From: a virus
Virus record (IMG/VR): IMGVR_UViG_3300025469_000045
Span: 1 to 20,069 of that record
Reading direction: 5' to 3' (one strand)
Length of the DNA: 20,069 nucleotides
The first letter of the stretch is position 1. The number at the start of each line of letters is the position of its first letter. This document shows, in pieces, positions 7,389 to 14,272 of the stretch. Below the pieces are notes generated by a model. It was given only the letters and a program-made list of their open reading frames with translations, was not told the DNA's origin and ran no database searches. The translations under genes and the position numbers were made by a program.

Positions 7389-8198
7389 ATGGCCACTCCA
7401 TTCACACTCCTCGCCTCCGGCACCTGCTGGCTCGGACCGAACTCGGGGAAGCGCGTCGCCGGGACCAACGCCTTCGACGTCGACAGCGCCTTTGCTACCG
7501 TCGAGAGCTTCGTCAATGGGGCTCTCGCGGTGTGGCAAAGGGTGGGGGTTAATACTAGGATTTTGGGGGGGCTCACCCAAACGAGGTTCCCCACCACGCC
7601 GAACTATTACTCCTTCGACTACGCGATCTATTCCAATCAGAACGGGACAGCCGAGATTTGGGAGGCCGGCAGCAAGGTCGCCGACGCCGGAACCTATCTG
7701 AATGGGAGCGTGTTCAAGATCGTCTACGATGGCGTCCATGTGAAGTATTACATCGATGGCGCGCTAAAGCACACGACCAACGCCTCGGCAAACCTCACAT
7801 TGTACTTCGGCGGATGCATCAATGAGACCTCGGCGGCACTCACCAACCTGGAGTTCAGCATACCCGAGCCCGTGGCATTCACACCGCTTGATTGTACGCC
7901 CGACGCCAGCCCTCCGACTGCGTTCACGCCGCCTTCGTTCGCGACTGACACCAATCCGCCGGATCAGTTCTTCCCCGGTCCGCAGTTCTATGCGACGACC
8001 GCCGAGATGGCGGAGCAACCGACAGTGCTCGTCACGGCGGGAGCAACCATCGTCGTTTTTGTGGGAACTCCGACCGCATGGTCGACGTATACCCTCACCG
8101 CAGGCGCTCACGCCGCTGACTCGACGCATGTGCAGCCGCTCGACTACAACGCGAGCACCAACGCCAAGACCTGGGTCAAGACAGCAACCTATCCGTAA
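7389..8198 (+). CDS. LamG-like surface-domain protein, tail-associated
   Basis: A 269-residue protein between the tail tube and the chaperone genes. Residues about 30-155 form a jelly-roll-type pattern: a SFDYAIYSNQNGTAEIWEAG block, then GTYLNGSVFKIVYDG and VKYYIDGALKHTT, which recalls LamG/concanavalin-like ligand-binding domains. Residues about 160-200 are a Pro/Thr/Phe-rich linker, and the C-terminal 70 residues are a second beta-type domain. By position it may decorate the tail tube, comparable in role to the extra Ig-like domain of lambda gpV, or bind host glycans. Near residues 45-62 the DNA carries several G-tracts, including seven G at 7565-7571, so the frame there deserves checking. 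It has no Shine-Dalgarno sequence. Confidence 0.6.
   Translation: MATPFTLLASGTCWLGPNSGKRVAGTNAFDVDSAFATVESFVNGALAVWQRVGVNTRILGGLTQTRFPTTPNYYSFDYAIYSNQNGTAEIWEAGSKVADAGTYLNGSVFKIVYDGVHVKYYIDGALKHTTNASANLTLYFGGCINETSAALTNLEFSIPEPVAFTPLDCTPDASPPTAFTPPSFATDTNPPDQFFPGPQFYATTAEMAEQPTVLVTAGATIVVFVGTPTAWSTYTLTAGAHAADSTHVQPLDYNASTNAKTWVKTATYP
7565..7571 (+). repeat. G7 homopolymer inside a coding region
   Basis: Seven consecutive G within the LamG-like gene, close to other G-tracts at 7518-7521, 7540-7542 and 7544-7548. Runs of this length can slip during replication or be miscounted in sequencing; a length change would shift the frame of the surface protein. Confidence 0.7.
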
Positions 8199-8289
8199 TC
8201 CTGACAGTGCGGTTGTCTGCGATTCAGGCGCCATCACCGGTAGCCGCAGGGAGGCCGGTGCAATGCGGTTTTATATCCGCCAATAATCT

Positions 8290-8787
8290 ATGGAAACCAA
8301 ACCCTCCCCGGCCATCGCGCCGGTTCCGTTCGCGGTCACGCTGCAGGATGGCAGCGTGTGCCGCTTTCTCATCAAGCCGCTCACGATCACGAAGCTCTAC
8401 GACTGGCTCTATCTGGCCAAGGATCAGCGCGAGCCGGCGATGGTGGCAATGGCTTGCGGCAAGGATCTGGCTTGGGTCGATTCGCTTGACGAGGAGCAGT
8501 TCGGCAAACTGGCCGGCAAGTGCCATGAGGTGATTTTTCCACAGGCGCTCCGGCTCTCAAAGGGCGCACCGGCCGCCGCCGCTCTCGTCGCGCCCATTCT
8601 GCAGCAAAATCTGCTGGGTCTGCGGGTGATCGCTGCCCTTTCGATTGGGTCTGGAGACTCGTCACCCACGCCGCTGCCCAGGGAATCTGCGGCGGAGACG
8701 CCCAACGCATCGCCGACACCTATTCCATCGACGGACTCTGCGAAGTCCTCGCCGACCGCCGCCGAGAACAAGCCTGCCGCGAGCTGA
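8290..8787 (+). CDS. Tail assembly chaperone (short, gpG-type product)
   Basis: A 165-residue product directly upstream of the tape measure, the conserved place of tail assembly chaperones, which coat the tape measure before tube polymerisation. Residues 1-115 look like a genuine helical/beta domain: a PVPFAVTLQDGSVCRFLIKPLTITKLYDWLYL block, then EEQFGKLAGKCHEVIFPQAL and an Ala/Leu-rich helix. From about residue 117 the frame becomes a Ser/Pro/Thr-rich, repetitive tail that resembles a shadow, while the -1 frame becomes a well-formed protein sequence. This suggests that part of the ribosomes change frame, as in lambda gpG/gpGT. No Shine-Dalgarno precedes the ATG. If the frame change is a sequencing error instead, the true gene would run from 8290 to 8888. 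Confidence 0.65.
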   Translation: METKPSPAIAPVPFAVTLQDGSVCRFLIKPLTITKLYDWLYLAKDQREPAMVAMACGKDLAWVDSLDEEQFGKLAGKCHEVIFPQALRLSKGAPAAAALVAPILQQNLLGLRVIAALSIGSGDSSPTPLPRESAAETPNASPTPIPSTDSAKSSPTAAENKPAAS

Positions 8788-8888
8788 AGCTCCTGCGAAT
8801 CGTGAGTGCTCCCAACATGAAGGAGAGCGATTTCAAGAAATTGGCCGACGAACTCTATGAGGACGCAACCGACGAAGGGACCGAATGA
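8529..8888 (+). CDS. -1 frame extension of the tail chaperone (gpT-type part)
   Basis: This frame, open after the TGA at 8526-8528, has no usable start until GTG 8802 or ATG 8817, yet from about 8640 to its TGA at 8886-8888 it encodes a convincing 82-residue protein: a WVWRLVTHAAAQGI helix, GGDAQRIADTYSIDGLCEVLADRRRE, and an acidic end (KESDFKKLADELYEDATDEG). It lies in the -1 frame relative to the chaperone and would be made as a fused gpGT-like product after frameshifting. The first part (8529-8640) has poorer third-position GC and an Arg-rich composition and is probably not translated. It ends immediately before the tape-measure start codon. The start coordinate here is the limit of the open frame, not an initiation site. 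Confidence 0.55.
   Translation, partial: GDFSTGAPALKGRTGRRRSRRAHSAAKSAGSAGDRCPFDWVWRLVTHAAAQGICGGDAQRIADTYSIDGLCEVLADRRREQACRELKLLRIVSAPNMKESDFKKLADELYEDATDEGTE
8559..8565 (+). promoter_or_regulatory. Candidate -1 slippery heptamer AAAGGGC
   Basis: AAAGGGC sits in the correct phase of the chaperone frame (A AAG GGC) and lies inside the overlap with the -1 frame, so it satisfies the X XXY YYZ rule. However, the quality of the two frames switches about 75 bases later, near 8640, which argues against this exact site. No obvious pseudoknot was worked out. Confidence 0.3.
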
Positions 8889-11024
8889 GTGAGCGACCAG
8901 ACCTCAACCATCCTCATCAAGCTGCTCAGCACGGGCGATCTGTCCGCGCTGACCGCCGGGCAGAAGCAGGCCGAGACGCTAACCGCCTCGTTACAGGGTT
9001 TGCGGACGGCGCTGGGATCGCTGGGTGTCGGGTTGTCGTTCGGCGCGATCCTTGAGGGGATAAAGTCCACGGTCGAGTACGGTGCCAGCATCGAGCACCT
9101 TGCCGAGCAGGCGAACATTTCGACGCGTGCGTTGCAGATGTTGGACTACGCGGCGGCTAGTGCCGGGCTGAAGCAAGACGACATGGCGCAGGCGCTCGGT
9201 CTGCTCAACCGAAACATGGCGGCGGCGGCTGATGGCGCCACCAAGCAGAACAAAGCCATCGAGGAGCTCGGTCTCAATACCGCTACTCTGCTCGCGATGC
9301 CCGAGGAACAGCGTCTCGTGGCCATTGCGCAGGCATATGTCAACGCAGCCGACAAAGGGAAGGCTTGGGCGGATGTCATCGCCCTGCTCGGGCGAAACAG
9401 CGCACGGTTTCAGGAAATCATTACGCAGCTCGGCACGACCGGCCTCGGCGGCGTGCAGAGCGGGCTGATTGTTTCCGACGCCGACCTGCAGCGGTTCGAA
9501 AAGACGGAATCGGCCTGGGCGATACTTGGGCTGACCATCAAAGCTATCGCGACGATCCTGGTTGCTAGCAAGCCGAGCGAGGGCCTGACGAATTTAGCGG
9601 TTGCGATGGGGGTCAGCGAAGGTGCAAAGGCGCCCCGCAAAGCTGCCGGGGCTGCAGCCGGAACTCCGTCGCAGTCTGTGGATGACATCCGCAAGCAGAT
9701 GCAGGCCACCCTCGACGCGACGCCGCAGATGATCGCGGCGAATCTGGCGCTCTCCAAGGCGCTGAGTGACGAGGCCCATCAGTATGACACCCTTTCACAG
9801 AAAGCCGCCGCCCTGATGGCAGAGGCCGACGAAGATGAGGCCAAGGCGAAGCAGATCCAAGTCAGCGGCACGATGCGTGAGGATTTGCAGCTCGAGGCGA
9901 AGCGCCTGCTGACTGAGGCGGCCAAACTGCGGACCCAGGCCGAGAAGGATTTGGCCGCGGCGGTGAAGCAGGCCGAGACCGAGGAGGCCAGGGGCGACGC
10001 CGAACGGACACGGCGGGCCGAGCAGGGGATCGAAATGCTGGCGAAGTGGAATCAGGCGGACGTCGCGCAGGCGAAGATCGCGATAGCTGCGACCGAGCAC
10101 GATTGGAATAAGACCGACAACGAAAAGTGGCAGGAAAAGTCCGACATACTAACCGCGCTGATCCCCAAGCTGGAGCAGTACATCAAAGACCAACAGGCCA
10201 ATGCCGACAACGCCACGCTTTCGCCGGCGGCCCGGGGAAAGGCGCAGAATGCAGTAGAGAGCGGCAAGACGGGGCTCGCCTCCGCCAAGGAAGCACTGGC
10301 CGACATGGGTCCGGACCCGCATTCGTTCATACAGAATCTCAGCAAGGATTTGACGGACCTCGGGATCAAATCACGCACCGTGCAGCAGTCCATAGCGAGC
10401 GGGCTGTCGGGCGCCGTCTCGTCGGGGTTCTCCTCGATCTCGACCAACCTCACGGGGGCGATTACGAAAACCGAGACATGGGGACAAGCGATCCGCAGCA
10501 TCGGCAACACCATTGAAACGTCCCTCGTACAAGCGCTCGTGGAGGTGGGCCTTCAGATGGTGAAAAATGCGCTGCTCAAGGACGTGCTGGACGCCGCGGA
10601 TTCGTCCAAAACCAAGACCAAGACCACCGAAAAAGCGATTGAGGGAGGCATGGAATCCATTGCCCAGCTCGGGCCGATCTACGGAACGCTGGCGTTTGCC
10701 GCCTCGCTCGCGGCGATCATGGCCCTTGCTGGCGGCTTCGAAGAAGGCGGCTACACCGGCGCCGCGGGCGGCGTCGTCCATCCTCACGAGTACGTGTTCA
10801 GCGCGCCGGCCGTGCGTGCGATCGGCGCGGGCAACCTCGAGCGCGCGCATCAGGCGGCGGTTGCCAGCGGGCCAGCGGGGGGCGGCCGGAGCAAGCCACA
10901 GCGCATGATTCACGTCATGGCGCCGAACATGATTTCAGCCAAGCAGATGGCCCGCGACCCCAGCTTCGACAACGTGATGCTGGATTGGTCTCGGCGGCGC
11001 CGGGGCGAGCAAATCGAGACATGA
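8889..11024 (+). CDS. Tail tape measure protein
   Basis: A 711-residue protein that sets tail length and passes through the tube on DNA ejection. It is Ala/Gln/Lys-rich and largely helical. Residues 1-130 have the phage tape-measure start pattern (ALTAGQKQAETLTASLQGLRTAL, then YGASIEHLAEQANISTRALQMLDYAAASAGL). Residues about 255-400 are long coiled-coil (Ala/Glu/Lys heptads), about 500-530 is Ser-rich, and 545-620 contains hydrophobic segments typical for membrane passage (IYGTLAFAASLAAIMALAGGFEEGGYTG). The last 70 residues follow a FSAPAVRAIGAGNLERAHQAA pattern common at tape-measure ends. The GTG start directly follows the TGA of the chaperone -1 frame; AAGGGA at 8875-8880 is a good SD. The start could not be the ATG at 8885, which is in another frame. 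Confidence 0.88.
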   Translation: MSDQTSTILIKLLSTGDLSALTAGQKQAETLTASLQGLRTALGSLGVGLSFGAILEGIKSTVEYGASIEHLAEQANISTRALQMLDYAAASAGLKQDDMAQALGLLNRNMAAAADGATKQNKAIEELGLNTATLLAMPEEQRLVAIAQAYVNAADKGKAWADVIALLGRNSARFQEIITQLGTTGLGGVQSGLIVSDADLQRFEKTESAWAILGLTIKAIATILVASKPSEGLTNLAVAMGVSEGAKAPRKAAGAAAGTPSQSVDDIRKQMQATLDATPQMIAANLALSKALSDEAHQYDTLSQKAAALMAEADEDEAKAKQIQVSGTMREDLQLEAKRLLTEAAKLRTQAEKDLAAAVKQAETEEARGDAERTRRAEQGIEMLAKWNQADVAQAKIAIAATEHDWNKTDNEKWQEKSDILTALIPKLEQYIKDQQANADNATLSPAARGKAQNAVESGKTGLASAKEALADMGPDPHSFIQNLSKDLTDLGIKSRTVQQSIASGLSGAVSSGFSSISTNLTGAITKTETWGQAIRSIGNTIETSLVQALVEVGLQMVKNALLKDVLDAADSSKTKTKTTEKAIEGGMESIAQLGPIYGTLAFAASLAAIMALAGGFEEGGYTGAAGGVVHPHEYVFSAPAVRAIGAGNLERAHQAAVASGPAGGGRSKPQRMIHVMAPNMISAKQMARDPSFDNVMLDWSRRRRGEQIET

Positions 11025-12790
11025 AGTTCCCGGTAATCACTGCGGAGGGGCAGACGTTCGGCCTGCTGCTGATTCAGCCGAATTGGGATTCGCCGGTTGA
11101 GATCGCGCACCGCTGCGACACGCTGATTGGCGAGGGACGCACCAGCATCGAGGAACGCCGGCCCGAGAGTGCCGCGACTAGCTTGTCCATCAAATTCCAC
11201 CTGACGGCGGCGGATGACGAGGCCGACGACTGGCGCAAGGGACTGGCCGCGCTCGGAAACAATCCGGTGGCGATTCCACTCTGGCCCGATGCGCGGCCGG
11301 TGGCGGATTGGGCCAATCGCATCTATGACCCGCAGAAGGTCATCAATTTCGACCCAGACACGGGTGATTACGCGATCTACGACGCCGGCAGCCTGCCCGG
11401 CTCACCAGCCTATCCACTGTACGCGCCGCTGATGCTCTGCCGGTGGACCGAGCGCCCGAAGGCGTCGGCGCAGGACGAGACCTTCTGCGAGGTGGATCTG
11501 GATTTGTTTGAGGCGCGACCCTATGACTGGCGCATCGGGATCAACAGCTATGGCTCGACTTGGGGCGAGGAGCCGGACTGGACGAACCCGGTTGATGATA
11601 CAAGCACGCACGGCCTCGAACTGTTGCAGCCGAACCCGGTCGTGGCGCCGTTGCTCGACCGCACGAGCAGCGCGGCCCGCTGGCAGGAGGACGCTGGGTT
11701 CACCTTTGCCGACAGCCTCGCGATCCGGCAGGCGTTGACCTTCTTTGTCGCGCAGAAGGGGTCGGTCCTGTCGTTTTCGGTGCCTGCATGGTTCCAACCC
11801 GGCACGGCGACCTCGGGCACGCCCGACACCTACACCGCGCGCTTTGCGTCCGACACGTTGACCCTGACGTATCCCGATCCTGCCTATGCGACCGCAACCA
11901 TCGGCTTCATTCAGGAGGTTGCCGGCGTCACGCAATCTCAGCCATCGAAGAAGTTCCTTTTCAAATTCAGCTACGCTCAAGACCCGACTAACCCTGAGTG
12001 CTACACCGATTGGGATGCGCCGCTGACCATTGGCAGTGAGACCTACCAGCCGGCGCAGATTTCATGCGACCAGACTCAGCGCTCACTGAAGCCGCAGGAT
12101 GAGAAGGCAGAAGTCAAGATGGCTTATATCGCCGGCTCACTCGCCGCAGATTGGATTCCGGGGCGGCTATTCGGCGTCGTGACGCTGACCATATGGCAAT
12201 GCGATCCGGCGAACCCGTCAGCGCGCACACAGATTTTTACTGGTTTCATTACTCAGATAGCGCCTGAAGGAAACCTCCTGACGATCACAGCGACGCTTTT
12301 TGGCACGCTGCTTGATCGCCGCATGCCAAGCTGGATTTATGGTCCGAGCTGTAACACCTATGTTTTTTCGTCGCTCTGCGGGCTGCTTGAAACCGCCTGG
12401 CGTTGCTCGGGTACTGCAGCGCAGGCTGATTTGTCTTCTGATCGGCTGACGCTGTCAGTTCACAGTCTTTCGGGTCCGGGTTCGCCAACAAACGCGAATT
12501 GGTTTGCCGGTGGCATCCTGCGCACTGGCAGCGGTCGAAACATCCAAGTAGTGACCATTGTTTCCAGCAGCTATGCTGGTGGCGTGCTGTCCTTGGTTCT
12601 CAACCGCCCGCTGTGGGCAGACATGATTTCAGCAGGGGGCCAGGCCGTACAGCTCGTGCCTGGCTGCGATGGGCAGGCGTCTACCTGCACAACCAAGTTT
12701 AGCAATTACGCGAACCTCCGCGGCATGCCGTTTATCCCGCAGTTCCTAGCCGTCCACGAAGTCGGGGCGCCGCCCACCTCGAAGAAATGA
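11021..12790 (+). CDS. Distal tail / DUF2163-BR0599 hub protein
   Basis: A 589-residue protein; the ATG at 11021 overlaps the tape-measure stop and is preferred to the GTG at 10985. The C-terminal half (from about residue 310) matches the GTA-type hub family: a FKFSYAQDPTNPECYTDWDAPLTIG start, a strand region with TQIFTGFIT, Cys444 and Cys453 in a PSCNTY...SLCGLL block, and the signature Cys549-Cys556 block (GCDGQASTC) followed by NYANLRGMPFIP, typical of DUF2163/BR0599. The first 300 residues (LSIKFHLTAADDEADDWRKGLAALG, PVAIPLWPDARP) look like a separate tail-tube-interacting domain, so the protein may join distal tail and hub functions that are separate genes in gene transfer agents. Next to it are an unknown and the NlpC/P60 peptidase. 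Confidence 0.75.
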   Translation: MKFPVITAEGQTFGLLLIQPNWDSPVEIAHRCDTLIGEGRTSIEERRPESAATSLSIKFHLTAADDEADDWRKGLAALGNNPVAIPLWPDARPVADWANRIYDPQKVINFDPDTGDYAIYDAGSLPGSPAYPLYAPLMLCRWTERPKASAQDETFCEVDLDLFEARPYDWRIGINSYGSTWGEEPDWTNPVDDTSTHGLELLQPNPVVAPLLDRTSSAARWQEDAGFTFADSLAIRQALTFFVAQKGSVLSFSVPAWFQPGTATSGTPDTYTARFASDTLTLTYPDPAYATATIGFIQEVAGVTQSQPSKKFLFKFSYAQDPTNPECYTDWDAPLTIGSETYQPAQISCDQTQRSLKPQDEKAEVKMAYIAGSLAADWIPGRLFGVVTLTIWQCDPANPSARTQIFTGFITQIAPEGNLLTITATLFGTLLDRRMPSWIYGPSCNTYVFSSLCGLLETAWRCSGTAAQADLSSDRLTLSVHSLSGPGSPTNANWFAGGILRTGSGRNIQVVTIVSSSYAGGVLSLVLNRPLWADMISAGGQAVQLVPGCDGQASTCTTKFSNYANLRGMPFIPQFLAVHEVGAPPTSKK

Positions 12791-13149
12791 ACTTTATCAA
12801 GACAGTTTTTTTGAAGCTCCGACGCTGGTATCTCAGGCATACGAAGGTATGGCTGCGTCTCAGCGACGATGGATCGTTGTTCTACGTCGATTGTGACCGG
12901 GCGATTCACGGATTCTGGATGGAATCTAAAGCCATGGACGGCCCGACGCCGGAAAAGCTGAGAAAGATGTGCGGCGGCTTGTTCTCTCCGATGGTGATTC
13001 AGACCACGCAGAACGACGGCACCACGAAACACCGCGTGGTCTATCCGTTCGTTTGGTGGAAGGTCCGATCGAGCTTCCACCGTCGCGAGAAGGTGTCGTG
13101 GGCCGATGACCGGGTTCAAGACTGGCTCGCTTGCCGGAAAGAATTTTGA
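12787..13149 (+). CDS. Unknown 120-residue protein in tail-tip module
   Basis: A basic, Trp-rich 120-residue protein that overlaps the hub gene by ATGA and ends by TGATG at the next start. It begins with a short hydrophobic/basic helix (FIKTVFLKLRRWYLRH), then a strand-like WLRLSDDGSLFYVDCDRAIHGFW part, and a C-terminal part with HRVVYPFVWWKVRSSFHRREK and a final VSWADDRVQDWLACR. I recognise no family. Tight coupling to hub and peptidase genes suggests a tail-tip assembly or host-interaction role, but nothing in the sequence shows this. The frame has codon use like its neighbours and is the only good frame in the interval. Confidence 0.6.
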   Translation: MNFIKTVFLKLRRWYLRHTKVWLRLSDDGSLFYVDCDRAIHGFWMESKAMDGPTPEKLRKMCGGLFSPMVIQTTQNDGTTKHRVVYPFVWWKVRSSFHRREKVSWADDRVQDWLACRKEF

Positions 13150-13622
13150 TGAGCGACTACTTCACCGATCCCGCTGCCGTCTCCGCCCTGCGCACCGCCT
13201 GCGCGAGCTGGATGGGGACGCCGTTTCGCTCCAACAGCGCCGTGAAAGGGCCGTTGGGTGGCGTGGATTGCGCGGGTTTCGTGGCATCGGTCCTGCGTGA
13301 GATCGGCGCGATTTCCGAGACGGTCGCCATACCGCCGTACGATCTGAACCATGCCGAGCACAGCGCAGAAAGCGTGCTGCGTGCATGGTTTGAACAGCCT
13401 GCCGTGCGTGCCCGCGTGCGCCATGTAGACGAAACGGAGCCGCATCTTGACGGTGATTTCGTGTTCCCGCGCGTTGGCCGCACTGAGCATCATCTAGGCA
13501 TCCGCATCGGTGATCTTGTGTGGCATGTCGTGCGGCCATCGGGCGTCTGTGCCCAGACGGTCTCGCAACTCAAGTTGAGTCCGCATCGGCACCGGCTGAT
13601 GACGAAAGGGCCAAGTGAGTGA
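13149..13622 (+). CDS. NlpC/P60-family tail peptidase
   Basis: A 157-residue putative peptidoglycan peptidase that would cut cell-wall peptides at the tail tip during DNA entry. It has the NlpC/P60 layout: a helix with W21-MGTPFR, the catalytic Cys41 in GGVDCAGFV, and the His region EHHLGIRIGD (His114 or His115), followed by a strand with WHVVRPSG. The ATG at 13149 is preferred to an in-frame ATG at 13131 because it shares TGATG with the preceding stop. In gene transfer agents the same peptidase gene lies between hub and megatron genes, as here (with the methyltransferase between it and the tip protein). It is too small to be a stand-alone endolysin of a common type, so it is taken as structural. 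Confidence 0.85.
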   Translation: MSDYFTDPAAVSALRTACASWMGTPFRSNSAVKGPLGGVDCAGFVASVLREIGAISETVAIPPYDLNHAEHSAESVLRAWFEQPAVRARVRHVDETEPHLDGDFVFPRVGRTEHHLGIRIGDLVWHVVRPSGVCAQTVSQLKLSPHRHRLMTKGPSE

Positions 13623-14272
13623 CGCCTTACTATCAAGACGCTTGGGTGACGATCTACCACGGCGACTGCCGGGAGGTGCTGCCGAGGCTGGGTGAGATTG
13701 GGGTTATCGTTGCGGATCCCCCTTACGGCATTTCGCTCGAAACAGCATACCGGATGCGCGGACGCGGGCGCTTGGCTCAGTGCGTGGATTACCCGGAAGT
13801 GACCGGGGATGATAAGCCGTTTGATCCGGCCTTTGTTTTGGCCCTTGATGTTCCTACGGTTCTCTGGGGGGCGAACTATTTCAACCAACACCTTCCCGCA
13901 GCGTCCGGTTGGCTTGTGTGGGACAAGCGATGCGACCGGATGCAGAACGATCAGGCGGACGGCGAACTTGCGTGGACGAACTTCGTCAAGGGCGTCCGAA
14001 TCTTTCATCACGAGTGGAACGGATTCAGGCGAGAAAGCGAAATCGGCGAATCGTATCATCCCACACAGAAGCCGGTGATGTTGTTCAACTGGATTCTGAC
14101 GGGGAGATGGTTCCCCGCAGCCGGGGTGATTGTTGACCCATTCTACGGATCCGGGCCTTGCCTCCGCGCCGCCAAAGACCTCCAGCGCCACGCCATCGGC
14201 ATCGAAATCGAGGAACGCTACTGCGAGATCGCCGCCAAGCGGTGTGCACAGGAAGTGCTGGCACTAGCATGA
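13619..14272 (+). CDS. DNA methyltransferase (beta-class, N6-A or N4-C)
   Basis: A 217-residue amino-methyltransferase that would transfer a methyl group from S-adenosylmethionine to adenine or cytosine in DNA. Motif IV is Asp33-Pro-Pro-Tyr36 (VADPPYGIS), a PTQKPV block is at 148-153, and motif I is Asp173-Pro-Phe-Tyr-Gly-Ser-Gly179 (DPFYGSGPCLRAA) followed by GIEIEERY. Motif IV before motif I is the beta-class order. The last Thr of the usual DP-x-x-GSGTT is Pro here, a variation that may affect cofactor binding. The short space between motifs leaves only a small recognition domain. The GTG start overlaps the peptidase stop and its TGA overlaps the tip protein ATG, so it has no room for its own promoter. 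It may protect phage DNA from host restriction. Confidence 0.85.
   Translation: MTPYYQDAWVTIYHGDCREVLPRLGEIGVIVADPPYGISLETAYRMRGRGRLAQCVDYPEVTGDDKPFDPAFVLALDVPTVLWGANYFNQHLPAASGWLVWDKRCDRMQNDQADGELAWTNFVKGVRIFHHEWNGFRRESEIGESYHPTQKPVMLFNWILTGRWFPAAGVIVDPFYGSGPCLRAAKDLQRHAIGIEIEERYCEIAAKRCAQEVLALA

Noticed and set aside
6948-7739. A 263-codon minus-strand frame opposite the tail tube and LamG-like genes
   Set aside because: Gly/Arg/Glu-rich shadow composition, spans two real genes, no start context or family pattern.
8199-8289. Possible small gene or control element in the gap before the chaperone gene
   Set aside because: Only a 7-codon frame and weak imperfect inverted repeats (for example CACCGG/CCGGTG with a 14-base loop) are present; nothing supports a function.
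10985-11020. Upstream GTG start for the hub protein
   Set aside because: The 12 extra residues overlap the tape-measure end in another frame; the ATG at 11021 gives the usual ATGA coupling.
13149-13622. The NlpC/P60 protein as the phage endolysin
   Set aside because: Its place between hub and tip genes and its small single-domain size fit the tail peptidase of gene transfer agents and siphophages better.
14158-14268. Longer start for the tail-tip protein
   Set aside because: The extra 37 residues are Arg/Pro-rich and lie in the methyltransferase gene; the ATG at 14269 gives the standard ATGA overlap.
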